From Hoylesella buccalis ATCC 35310 (lineage in GTDB: Bacteria > Bacteroidota > Bacteroidia > Bacteroidales > Bacteroidaceae), in NCBI RefSeq assembly GCF_025151385.1, contig NZ_CP102287.1:682001-746000 (forward strand): a DNA stretch of 64,000 nucleotides, read 5' to 3'. The stretch's first letter is position 1. Each line of letters opens with the position of its first letter. Under the pieces are notes generated by a model that did not search any database, was not told where the DNA came from, and saw only the letters and a program-made list of their open reading frames with translations. Position numbers and translations under genes: made by a program. Positions 9,895 through 19,200 of the stretch are shown piece after piece.

Positions 9895-11244
9895 ATGAAA
9901 AGATATATCAAACATATCCTTGCTCTCATCATTGCAGTGCCGCTACTTGTGGCCTGTAATGATGAAGAAACCACGACAGGGAATCCTGTCATCACGGTTT
10001 CTACCGAACGGCTTTCCGCCACGATGGGCGACAGTATAGATTATCATGTGAACTGCTCTAACAGCACGGGAGTTCCCCTCTCCACCCTTAAAGTAGAACT
10101 GTGCTACGGAGGGGAAGTCGTAGCCACACAAACAGTCAGAACCAAGACAGAGGGAACATACAGCGGACGTATTAAAGCGCCTTTTTACCGTTCCATTCCC
10201 AATGGTACGGCCGAGCTTCGCTTTACACTACAGGATGTATCTCTGGCAATAACAGAAAAAAGTCTTGAGGTGGACATCCAACGTCCGAAATTCAAATCCA
10301 TCGATTTCGTTTGTGCAGATGGGAAAACTTATGCCATGACACCATCAGCCGAGAATCCCTACTTGTTCACCACTATCATCAATACTCCCTCTACGGTTAC
10401 CAAGGGCCATTTCAAGGCTCCTACCGTTGGGAATACACACGAGCCATTGTTGTTTGGATGGAATGGCAAGGAAGTAGCCCTGGGAAACGATGGCGACATC
10501 ACCTTTACCTCTGAGAATGCGGGAGATGTAGAGATCAGCTTCGATATGCGGTATTTCGAGTACGGACCAACCTACGAAGCCCAAGTCACATTAGTTCAGT
10601 TTGCCACAAGCGGCGAAACACAAGTGCTAAATATGTCGCGAGGAAAACTATATGAGTTTGAGGGATCACCGGAAATGAAATCAGACGAATGGTATTACGA
10701 CCCAGATTTCCTGAGCCGGAACAACGACGGCACATTCACATTCGAAGCCCTCACGGGAAGCTATTCGCTCACGGCAGACTTCGAGAAGAAGTACTTCCGC
10801 ATACATCCGCTGGCAGAGAATGGCAACCCAGCCTCACTACAACCCGACGGCACAGGTTGTATATGGATTATCGGAAGCGAAGGTATGAACAAGCCTACAT
10901 GGAAAGCCATCAACCATGGCTGGTGGACTGGGGTAGATGTTGATGTGGCCATGGCTCCCATAGCTGATAAAGTATACCAAGTGACGTTGACCATCGGACA
11001 GCAACTGAATGCCAAAGATATCAACTTCAAGTTCTTCGGTCAGCCCAACTGGGGTGTGGAATTCGGTAAAGCTGGTTCCGACCATTATCTCGTTACCGAC
11101 AATCCCTATTTCAAAGTTCAGGAGAAAGATGGCAATATCGCCATCGCCGACGATGCAACAATCAAAGATGGAGAAACCTACGTCTTCACCATTGACTGTT
11201 CAGCAGGAATGAAGCCTGCCAAACTGAAGGTTGCAAAACAATAA
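9895..11244 (+). CDS. SusE/F-position surface glycan-binding lipoprotein (DUF5121-like C-terminus)
   Basis: Probable surface glycan-binding protein of PUL 1, 449 residues. The lipoprotein signal ends LLVAC. The middle is made of beta-rich Ig-like modules. The C-terminal part (about 310-445, CIWIIGSEGMNKPTWK and NFKFFGQPNWGVEFG) resembles the SusE/F-like DUF5121 domain found downstream of susD in Bacteroidales. The start is taken as ATG at 9895, two bases after the GH30 stop; a TTG two codons upstream is less likely. It is the last gene of the operon, before a strong terminator. No catalytic motif is seen. The exact domain names are from memory and less certain than the role. Confidence 0.75.
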   Translation: MKRYIKHILALIIAVPLLVACNDEETTTGNPVITVSTERLSATMGDSIDYHVNCSNSTGVPLSTLKVELCYGGEVVATQTVRTKTEGTYSGRIKAPFYRSIPNGTAELRFTLQDVSLAITEKSLEVDIQRPKFKSIDFVCADGKTYAMTPSAENPYLFTTIINTPSTVTKGHFKAPTVGNTHEPLLFGWNGKEVALGNDGDITFTSENAGDVEISFDMRYFEYGPTYEAQVTLVQFATSGETQVLNMSRGKLYEFEGSPEMKSDEWYYDPDFLSRNNDGTFTFEALTGSYSLTADFEKKYFRIHPLAENGNPASLQPDGTGCIWIIGSEGMNKPTWKAINHGWWTGVDVDVAMAPIADKVYQVTLTIGQQLNAKDINFKFFGQPNWGVEFGKAGSDHYLVTDNPYFKVQEKDGNIAIADDATIKDGETYVFTIDCSAGMKPAKLKVAKQ

Positions 11245-11255
11245 GAAATGAATCT

Positions 11256-11290
11256 TTGAGACCAAAGCTCACATGGGGCTTTGGTCTCAA
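11256..11290. terminator. Strong terminator at the end of PUL 1
   Basis: A perfect 13-bp stem (TTGAGACCAAAGC at 11256-11268 with GCTTTGGTCTCAA at 11278-11290) is followed by AAAAATTTCC. It is 12 bp after the last PUL 1 stop codon. The next 230 bp (11291-11517) hold no gene or clear signal. Confidence 0.85.
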
Positions 11291-11517
11291 AAATTTCCTT
11301 TCACAGACGGTTATGATGATAGGCAATATAGCTGCGTTATGTCATTACATATATGACGAGAAACTGCAGCCACTGAAAGAGCTTTTTGTTTTTATATTCA
11401 CTGAATCTACAGACTGACCCCTAATAATTCGTTATGATTAGAGTTCAGGGCTAAACAACTTCTCACTGAAAGTCAAACAGTATCTTGTAATGTAGCGAAA
11501 GATTCTTAAGCAAGAAT

Positions 11518-11541
11518 CCCAATCCTCGGATGAGAATTGGG
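11518..11541 (-). terminator. Terminator of the rplU-rpmA operon
   Basis: A 10-bp hairpin with one mismatch (CCCAATCCTC against GAGAATTGGG, loop GGAT) lies 36 bp beyond the rpmA stop codon on the minus strand. The T run after it is short. Confidence 0.55.
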
Positions 11542-11576
11542 AACCTGTTGTTTGTTTGGAATAAGTTTGAAAATTG

Positions 11577-11867
11577 TTAAGCTTCTGCTTTTTTCATTTT
11601 TTCTGCGTAAGCTTCTTCTGAAAGAACAGAAACGGTACTCTTGTCTTTACGACCTTTTTGGAAATAAACGATACCATCACTTAAAGCATATAGTGTATCG
11701 TCTTTGCCCATTCCAACATTCTGTCCTGGGTTATGCTTTGAGCCACGTTGACGAACAATGATGTTGCCTGCGATGACACTTTGACCACCCCAAATCTTTA
11801 CGCCTAATCTTTTCGATTCTGAATCACGGCCGTTCTTAGAACTACCTACACCTTTCTTATGTGCCAT
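11577..11867 (-). CDS. rpmA: 50S ribosomal protein L27
   Basis: Large-subunit ribosomal protein near the peptidyl-transferase centre, 96 residues. The N-terminus [19 protein letters not shown] is the mature L27 form, without the cleavable extension seen in Firmicutes. The body ([20 protein letters not shown] and [18 protein letters not shown]) is fully conserved. It is second in a two-gene operon 20 bp after rplU, the universal order. Confidence 0.98.
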   Translation of the reverse strand: MAHKKGVGSSKNGRDSESKRLGVKIWGGQSVIAGNIIVRQRGSKHNPGQNVGMGKDDTLYALSDGIVYFQKGRKDKSTVSVLSEEAYAEKMKKAEA

Positions 11868-11887
11868 TGTTGAATTCCTCCTAAAAT

Positions 11888-12205
11888 TTAAGCGATTACT
11901 TGTTTAACTTCTACTTCAGTGAACTGCTCGCGATGACCATTCTTCTTACGATAGTCTTTGCGACGCTTCATCTTGAAAACGATGACTTTGTCACCTTTCA
12001 CAAGAGGGTTCACAACTTCTACTACTACTTTTGCACCTTCTACAGTAGGTGTGCCGACAGTGATAGCTCCTTCATTGTCTACCAGGAGTACCTTGTCAAA
12101 CTCAACAGTTTTTCCACTCTCAACATCTTTGATGTGGTGAACAAAAAGCTTTTTTCCTTGTTCAACTTTAAACTGCTGACCGTTAATTTCTACGATTGCG
12201 TACAT
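11888..12205 (-). CDS. rplU: 50S ribosomal protein L21
   Basis: Large-subunit protein that binds 23S rRNA, 105 residues, normal length. Starts [20 protein letters not shown]; the C-terminal [19 protein letters not shown] is the usual L21 RNA-binding tail. It is the first gene of the rplU-rpmA operon. Its 5' leader of about 85 nt contains a palindrome (see the promoter entry) that could serve autoregulation, but this was not tested. Confidence 0.98.
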   Translation of the reverse strand: MYAIVEINGQQFKVEQGKKLFVHHIKDVESGKTVEFDKVLLVDNEGAITVGTPTVEGAKVVVEVVNPLVKGDKVIVFKMKRRKDYRKKNGHREQFTEVEVKQVIA

Positions 12206-12235
12206 TATTATTTATTAATAAACGGTTTTCTTCCG

Positions 12236-12299
12236 CAAGGCGACTGATACTTATCAGTACTTATTCTGGCCTTAACGGACTAAATCAGCTGCAAAGGTA
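12236..12299 (-). promoter_or_regulatory. rplU promoter -7 box and leader palindrome
   Basis: TACCTTTG on the minus strand (12292-12299) matches the Bacteroidetes -7 element and would give a leader of about 80 nt. The leader contains ACTGATA-ag-TATCAGT (about 12242-12257), a 7-bp inverted repeat, just upstream of GCCTTGCGG. A ribosomal-protein leader regulator is possible, with weak evidence. No -33 box at standard spacing. The stretch 12300-12492 holds nothing recognisable. Confidence 0.45.
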
Positions 12300-12492
12300 C
12301 TCATTTTTCATTGTAATCTGATGAAATAGGCGAACTAAACACTAATTTTAAGAGAGATTAACACTGAAACAAACATAATATCCACCCGAAAGTTTTTGTC
12401 GTTTATCTGTGAAATCAAGGTTAAAACCTTTTATTTACCATAATAACGGTTATATGTAAAGTTGCATACTAAATAACCTTATATTGAAAGTG

Positions 12493-14190
12493 TTAGTTTT
12501 CTTCCTTCGTCAAATATTTTGTTCCAGTGCGAGTGACAAGTTCCTTTGCAAATGATTTTGGAAAGCCGGGACGTTTGACTTTAGCTCCGAGACCTGTCTT
12601 TGTTTTTAAGAATCGACCGTTTCTTTCTGGCTTTATTGTCATGTCGTTGTATTTCACAATCAAATGTATTGCAAGTTGCTTCCATCGCCCAAGCATCTCT
12701 TGCGCCTTTTGGTTGGAATAATCATTAAGATAATTAATTGCATCAAGTTTGTTGGAGCTATATCGTCTTTGAGCTTCAGCTTCTATTTCTTGTTGATTGT
12801 TAAAATACGATGATTCCAAGGAATCACGGACTGTTTGAAGGTCACCGAACATCTGATGATAACGCGGATAAACCATGTTGCTAACCCAGTTACAAACCCA
12901 AAACGCATTTTTATCTGAGAATGTAACAGCATCTGCACCTGGCGTGTTGTAACACTCTGGTTGCGTTGTATTTCCGCAATAGATAGGAGTATATGCAATC
13001 ATGTTCCCATCATCATTGCCAAACCAAAGAAGTCCGCCGATTTCACGTGGCAACCAGTTTCTCATCTGACTGACATAGGAAAATGCAGATTGTTGAGTAG
13101 ACGTAGGCCGCTCATTAAAATACTGCTTGTCACCAACCTTATACATCAACGGTGTGGGCCGATATGGCATTTGCCAAATTCCACCTCCAATGTCCACGCT
13201 GTCCAAAGCAAGTGGTGTACCTTCGTAATGATCGCGCATGCATGTTTGGATATCTTGCACGCTCACTTTCTTCTTCGGATAAATCCACAGAGGCATGTCT
13301 TCTGCATTTGGATCTTTGCCCATTGCCCATGGCAAATAGCGAGTCATATCTTGGAAATGATTGAAAAAGCTCCATACGCGAGCATCACAGAACCTTCTAC
13401 CGGAAAAATCAGGTTTCGCATAAGTATCTTTCCAAGAAAAGTCAGCATCTTTTCCTGAATACCAACCTTTCTCCCTTGCAAATTTAACAACGTCTTTCGC
13501 ATACATGACGTTCTTCTTGTCCTTCATGTTGAACTTCGAGATGCGACTTTGGTTTGCATGTCCGCATATAGCGTCATCAGGAATACGCATGGCCACCCAT
13601 ACGGTGCCTTTACTACCAGGTCCCTTCCCCATCATTTCCATGATCCAAGCTTCATTGGGATCACAAATGGTAAAAGTCTCACCTTCACTGTTATATCCAT
13701 ATTGATTGGTCAAAGTAGTCATCACCTTGATTGCTTCCCGCGCTGTTTTTGACCGTTGCAACGCGATGTATATCAGTGAACCATAGTCGATTATGCCAGT
13801 TGAATCAACCATTTCTTCCCTTCCGCCATAAGTTGTTTCTCCAATTGTCACTTGGTATTCATTGATGTTGCCAATGACATTATAGGTTTCAGCTGCTTCT
13901 GGAATTTGGCCATGATACTCGTTATTATCCCAGTCGTAAATATCACGCATCGTGCCAGGTTGATGTTTACCTGCAGGGAAATGGCACAAGCCAATAAACA
14001 GCCCATAATCATCTGCGTTGTAAGAACAGATAACTGAGCCATCTGCAGAGGCCTTCTTTCCCACAATAAAGTTCGTGCATGCCAAAACATTCTGCAGGTT
14101 GAGGACAAGTGCACAAACCGTCATGAAAACAACTTTCATACATAGCGAATCAACGTTATGCTCACTCTTGGTAAAAACAAATCTCATCAT
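12493..14190 (-). CDS. C69 family dipeptidase (N-terminal nucleophile)
   Basis: Exported peptidase of the PepD/U34-C69 family, 565 residues, probably cleaving dipeptides in the periplasm. A hydrophobic signal is followed by ACTNFIVGKKASADGSV, in which Cys38 becomes the N-terminal nucleophile after processing. Other family stretches: FTICDPNEAWIMEMMGKG, WVAMRIPDDAICGHANQSRI and DGNMIAYTPIYCGNT. The start is uncertain: ATG at 14190 precedes an inner ATG at 14139 that gives a cleaner signal peptide (MKVVFMTVCALVL). It runs in the same direction as the genes upstream, from which it is separated by about 35 bp. Confidence 0.9.
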   Translation of the reverse strand: MMRFVFTKSEHNVDSLCMKVVFMTVCALVLNLQNVLACTNFIVGKKASADGSVICSYNADDYGLFIGLCHFPAGKHQPGTMRDIYDWDNNEYHGQIPEAAETYNVIGNINEYQVTIGETTYGGREEMVDSTGIIDYGSLIYIALQRSKTAREAIKVMTTLTNQYGYNSEGETFTICDPNEAWIMEMMGKGPGSKGTVWVAMRIPDDAICGHANQSRISKFNMKDKKNVMYAKDVVKFAREKGWYSGKDADFSWKDTYAKPDFSGRRFCDARVWSFFNHFQDMTRYLPWAMGKDPNAEDMPLWIYPKKKVSVQDIQTCMRDHYEGTPLALDSVDIGGGIWQMPYRPTPLMYKVGDKQYFNERPTSTQQSAFSYVSQMRNWLPREIGGLLWFGNDDGNMIAYTPIYCGNTTQPECYNTPGADAVTFSDKNAFWVCNWVSNMVYPRYHQMFGDLQTVRDSLESSYFNNQQEIEAEAQRRYSSNKLDAINYLNDYSNQKAQEMLGRWKQLAIHLIVKYNDMTIKPERNGRFLKTKTGLGAKVKRPGFPKSFAKELVTRTGTKYLTKEEN

Positions 14191-14225
14191 AATCGTATAT
14201 GGTATTATTGTATTTATAAAAATGC

Positions 14226-15164
14226 CTATCTTATTGCAGCTGATGCCGGTACTTTTTCATTGGCATTTTGCATTCTTTGTGATGATGCCGATATTTGAAC
14301 CGCTGATTTCAGCGAATCATTTCCGCCTTTGTGTCTCGCGTCAGAAGAAGTAGAGTCAGCAGGTGCTTCTCCTGTGCGCTTCTGTTTCGGTGCATGGATT
14401 CTAATCAAACTGATGTTTGAGATTATCATCAGCTTAAAGGTTGTGCTATACGCATCTGCCGAATTGCCTTTGTTAAGTATGAAATATCCCTTGATTTCCT
14501 TAATACCGGCGTGATTGTTATCTGATATTTGAAGTGTATAATGATTTGGTGTCGATACATATACGTGTTGTGAACTGACGCTGTCATTATTGAACTTGAC
14601 AGACAACATCGCTATAGCTTCTCGTGAACCATCTTGATAAATAAACTGTGTATCAAAGTTCAGCCACAAATTGTCGCCAGCCTTATAGGTCGTATCCGTC
14701 TTCAATGTGAAGGAGCTCAGATTAAAAGGTCTGTAAGGAGAAAACACAATCGATCGCTCCCCCGTCCACACATTGGTTGTATCTCCATTCGCCGAATTCA
14801 AACTATATTGATTAATCTCACTTGCAGATGCTCCCAGTGCCAGTGCTTCCTTGCTCAGCCTTGTTGAGAGAGATTCATATATTTTCTGTAACAATCTTGT
14901 GTGCCTTGTGTAGTAAACCATCGAACTATCAAACTCAGCTTCTGACACACCATTCTTTTTCAGTACAGCGGTTTTGTAGGCAATCATGGTTGTTGCGTCG
15001 CCGCTATTCGATTGATACATGGCATCGGCAATGTGGTAATCGTACAAGATGTCCTCCATTTTGTCTGGCTGGATGTAACGATTAGGCACAGAGGGAGTGC
15101 ACGATACCATTGCCAGCAAGAAGAAAGCAAAGAGCAAATAGTATTTAGACGATTGATCACTCAT
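14226..15164 (-). CDS. DUF4296 lipoprotein downstream of lspA
   Basis: Bacteroidetes-specific lipoprotein of about 312 residues, function unknown. The signal ends in the lipobox AMVSC. It is followed by the DUF4296 core (about 30-115): YIQPDKMEDILYDYHIADAM and FDSSMVYYTRHTRLLQKIY. The rest is beta-rich and the tail is low-complexity, Ser/Ala/Lys-rich (DSTSSDARHKGGND). The ATG at 15164 sits inside the lspA end as ATGAGTGA, so the genes overlap by 8 bp and are likely translationally coupled; an ATG four codons upstream is the alternative. The lspA-DUF4296 pair is conserved in Bacteroidales and suggests a role in the envelope. Confidence 0.85.
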   Translation of the reverse strand: MSDQSSKYYLLFAFFLLAMVSCTPSVPNRYIQPDKMEDILYDYHIADAMYQSNSGDATTMIAYKTAVLKKNGVSEAEFDSSMVYYTRHTRLLQKIYESLSTRLSKEALALGASASEINQYSLNSANGDTTNVWTGERSIVFSPYRPFNLSSFTLKTDTTYKAGDNLWLNFDTQFIYQDGSREAIAMLSVKFNNDSVSSQHVYVSTPNHYTLQISDNNHAGIKEIKGYFILNKGNSADAYSTTFKLMIISNISLIRIHAPKQKRTGEAPADSTSSDARHKGGNDSLKSAVQISASSQRMQNANEKVPASAAIR

Positions 15165-15813
15165 GCGATTCCTCATTTTTGGTCTCTCCCTTCATGGTAG
15201 TTCCAATGAGTTCCAATTCTTTCCGGTAGAAAAGCAGCAGAAGAACTACGCCAACGCTGATGCATGCATCTGCGAAATTGAATATAGGTGAGAAGAAGAT
15301 AAATTCTTTCCCACCAAATTGTGGCACCCATTGTGGCCATGTCGTTTCAATGATGGGGAAATAAAACATGTCTACCACCTTACCATGTAGAAATGATGCA
15401 TAGCCTGAACCGAATGGCACAAACTCTGCGATTTCATAAGGTGTGGAGGGAGAGAATATCAAGCCATAAAACATAGAGTCGATGATATTCCCCATCGCAC
15501 CAGCAAGAATCATGGACAGACAGATGATGTAACCTCTTGGTTGCGGACGCTTCACCAATTTATACACATAGTACGAAATCACCGAGATGGCAACTATTCT
15601 GAAAAGGCTCAACGTCAGTTTGTTGAAAAAGGTCATACCGTATGCCATTCCATTGTTCTCGATGAACCTGATGTAGAACCAATCGGCTATGTGAATAGAG
15701 TCATCCAAGGCCATGTGGGTCTTGACCAAAATCTTGATAATCTGATCAATCACCAAAATGGCCACAACTATGATTATCGCTAATTTTCCGTCTGTAATAT
15801 ATCTCTTCATCAA
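15157..15813 (-). CDS. lspA: Lipoprotein signal peptidase (signal peptidase II)
   Basis: Inner-membrane aspartyl protease that removes the signal peptide of prolipoproteins, important here because the window encodes many lipoproteins. 218 residues with four membrane segments. Family motifs: IENNGMAYGM, GAMGNIIDSMFYG (first catalytic Asp), VVDMFYFPII and FNFADACISVG (second catalytic Asp). It is longer than the E. coli enzyme (about 165) because of a loop between the motifs (about 125-165), common in Bacteroidetes. It lies between the DksA-like gene (35 bp upstream) and DUF4296. Confidence 0.97.
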   Translation of the reverse strand: MMKRYITDGKLAIIIVVAILVIDQIIKILVKTHMALDDSIHIADWFYIRFIENNGMAYGMTFFNKLTLSLFRIVAISVISYYVYKLVKRPQPRGYIICLSMILAGAMGNIIDSMFYGLIFSPSTPYEIAEFVPFGSGYASFLHGKVVDMFYFPIIETTWPQWVPQFGGKEFIFFSPIFNFADACISVGVVLLLLFYRKELELIGTTMKGETKNEESHE

Positions 15814-15847
15814 CTTCTGATTACGATACTTAGAATGTCAGCCTGCA

Positions 15848-16228
15848 TTAATGGTTTCGTGCTTTCTTTGATGCCACGCTCAAAGTGGCATGCGGCACAG
15901 CTTTCAATCTTTCTTTCGGAATCAATTCACCCGTCATCCGATCAATACCGTACGTTTTGTTGTTGATTCGCACCAATGCAGCTTCCAAACCTTGGATGAA
16001 CTTCTGCTGGCGGTTAGCCATCTGTACCAGTTCTTCTTTGGTTTGCGTGGCACTACCCTCTTCAAGAGCTTTATAGGTAGGTGACGTATCATCGATGTCA
16101 TTACCGTCAGAATTCATGATTTGTTTCATCATGCTTGTGTAATCTCTACGGGCCAAACTCAATTTTTCATGTATAATAGCGCGAAACTCTTCCAGTTCTT
16201 CGTCGCTATACCTTTTCTTCTCTTCCAT
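15848..16228 (-). CDS. TraR/DksA family regulator lacking zinc-finger cysteines
   Basis: Small RNA-polymerase-binding type regulator, 126 residues. The N-terminal half is a coiled coil (SDEELEEFRAIIHEKL to KEELVQMANRQQKFI) and the C-terminal part YGIDRMTGELIPKERLKAVP matches the DksA/TraR C4 domain. The zinc-ligand Cys positions are replaced (YGID where many members have YGIC), and the protein has no Cys at all, so it cannot bind zinc in the usual way. The ATG at 16228 is preferred over an upstream TTG at 16243. A TACGTTTG -7-like box (16241-16248) is just upstream. It lies between ileS and lspA, a conserved Bacteroidetes neighbourhood. Confidence 0.85.
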   Translation of the reverse strand: MEEKKRYSDEELEEFRAIIHEKLSLARRDYTSMMKQIMNSDGNDIDDTSPTYKALEEGSATQTKEELVQMANRQQKFIQGLEAALVRINNKTYGIDRMTGELIPKERLKAVPHATLSVASKKARNH

Positions 16229-16299
16229 ATAAAATGAATTCAAACGTACAGCCAGAAACTTACAAACCTGCGCTCCTTACCGTACTTGTTGTTATGAAA

Positions 16300-19200
16300 C
16301 TATACTTTTTTTACTAAAATATGAAGTTTGAAATCGTCAAAGTCAACCTCTACCCCATCATTTGGATTAATGCCAACGTTGTCTGCCAATACCTGACTTT
16401 TGATGTAATCGCTAAATGCCTGTATGGCTCCGTCGGTATGTTCATTGGGAGAAACAGTCACGTTAATTCGGTCGGTAATCTCAAAATCACTTTCCTTGCG
16501 TAGATTCTGAATACGATTGATGAGTTCTCTTGCCATGCCTTCTTTCTTTAGGTCATCCGTCAATTCAACCTCCAAAGCCACGGTGAGATTGCCCTCGTTG
16601 GACACCAACCAGCCTGGAATATCCTCGTTGACGATTTCAACGTCATCTCTTTCAACCGTTACCTCCTGGCCATCAACAGCAAAGCTGATGCTTCCATCAT
16701 GCTCCAGAGATGCGATTTGCTCTTGTGCCACGCTGTTCATAAAGTTAGCAACTCCCTTCATGAGTTTTCCAAACTTCTTGCCCATAGTTCTGAAGTTACA
16801 CTTTACTTTCTTCACCAGCAAACCTTCACCTTCCATAAAGTTCAATTCCTTTACGTTGACCTCTCGCTTGATCAAATCTGCCATCGCATTGATTCGGCGT
16901 TTTTGCTCTTCATCGATGGCAGGAATCATCACCTGCTTTAACGGTTGACGTACCTTAACATTCACTTTGCGACGCAACGCCAACACCATGCTTGTGACTT
17001 TCTGTGCCAAGTCCATGCGTGCTTCCAGGTCTTCATTGACCAATTGTTCATCTGCAACAGGGAAAGATTCTAAATGAACACTCTCCGCTTTACCTCCCAA
17101 ATCAAGATATAACTGATCGGCGTAGAACGGAGCGAAAGGAGCCAGCAACTTGCTTACGGTCATCAAACAGGTATATAGGGTTTGGTATGCTGAACGCTTG
17201 TCAGCACTCATTTCTTTCCCCCAGAAACGTTTTCTGTTGAGACGAACATACCAGTTGCTTAGGTCGTCATTGACAAAACTATCAATCATTCTGCCTGCAC
17301 GAGTAGGGTCATACCCATTCAATGCTGTCTCAACGTTTTTAATCAAGGAATTGAGTTTCGAAATAATCCACAAGTCAATCTCGGGTGCTTGGTCCTTGTT
17401 TGGCTGTGTCGTAGCTGGATCAAAACCATCCACGTTGGCATACAAGGCGAAGAATGAATAAGTATTATATAAGGTACCGAAGAATTTGCGACGCATCTCG
17501 TCAACACCTTCTTCATCAAACTTCAAGTTATCCCATGGGGCCGAGTTGGTCATCATGTAAAAACGCACGGCATCGGCTCCATACTTCTCAATCATATCGA
17601 ATGGATTCTTGACATTGCCCAGGTGCTTACTCATTTTGTTGCCCTTGGCATCGAGAACCAATCCTGTAGATATAACATTTTTGAAAGCTACTGAATCGAA
17701 AACCATTGTTGCAATGGCGTGCAGGGTAAAGAACCAGCCACGCGTCTGATCCACGCCTTCATTGATAAAGTCGGCTGGGAAGAATGCGGGCGGAATGGGC
17801 GTGCCATGATAGGTGCTTTCTACCATTGCCTTACGGGCATCTTCTCCGGTCACTACTCTATCCTGCGCATCACGCATGGTCTTGTCCTCGGCCATATCGC
17901 CTTCAAAAGGATAGTGCTGTTGCGCGTAGGGCATCGAACCACTGTCAAACCAAACATCAATCAAGTCGCTTTCACGATACATGGGCTGCCCCTGTTCGTT
18001 TACCAACACAATGTTGTCGACGTATGGTCGGTGCAAGTCTATCTTGTCATAATTGGCTTGCGAATAGTCACCAGGTACAAAGCCTTGATCCTTCAATGGG
18101 TTCGACTTCATATAACCGGCTGCCACGCTCTTTTCCAGCTCATCGTATAATTCGGCCAAACTACCAATGCATTTCTCGCCTTTGTTCTCATCGCGCCATA
18201 TTGGTAAGGGTGTTCCCCAGAAACGACTGCGACTTAGGTTCCAATCATTCAAATTTTCAAGCCAATTGCCAAAGCGACCAGAACCCGTAGACGCTGGTTG
18301 CCAGTTGATGGTGTTGTTCAGTTCTACCATCCGTTCTTTCTTGGCCGTGTCCTTGATGAACCAGCTATCCAGCGGATAGTACAAGATGGGCTTGTCTGTT
18401 CTCCAGCAGTGTGGATAGCTGTGTACATGTTTCTCTATTTTGAATGCCGTCCCTTCCATCTTCATCTCCATGACCATGATGACGTTCAGGTCTTCAGCTT
18501 TTTCAGAAGCTTCCACATCCCACACCCCATTGGGATTGAACTTAGGATCATACGAGTTCTTCACATAGTCGCCGGCATGATGTGCATACGCTTCTACGGC
18601 CACACATTTTTCCACGAAGTTTGCATCGAGTTCTGCAACGAGATAATACTTTCCTTGCAGGTCAACCATGGGGCGGGTTTCGCCTTTTTTGTTGATTAAA
18701 TACAAACCTGGTATCCGTGCATCCTTTGCCACCTTGGCATCATCAGCACCGAAGGTTGGTGCAATATGCACAATGCCTGTACCATCGTCTGTAGTAACGT
18801 AGTCGCCAAGAATTACTCTGAAAGCCTCACTCGCCATCTCTACGAACTGGTCTTTGCCATTTTCGCCCAGGAACACGTTCTCGGGATGCGCCTTTGCGTA
18901 TTGCTGAACAAACGGAGCCGCATTGGCGTCCACTTTCTCAGCGGGTTTCACCCATGGCATCAGTTGCTCGTAACGCAAGCCTTCCAGGTCACTTCCTTTA
19001 TAATGTCGAAGCACTTGATAAGGAACTACCTTCTCACCTTTATTATATGGGGGCATTTCATCACCTGGAGCGACCTGTCCTTTCGCCGGTAAGTAGGCAT
19101 TCAAGCGATCAGCTGCTATGATGATGTTGATTTTCTCTGCCGTGTAAGGATTGTAAGTGCGTACCGAAACATAGTCAAACTTCGGCCCTACGCAGAGTGC

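Noticed and set aside
12206..12300. Riboswitch or known ribosomal leader before rplU
   Set aside because: Only a short palindrome is seen; the sequence does not match a leader I can name.
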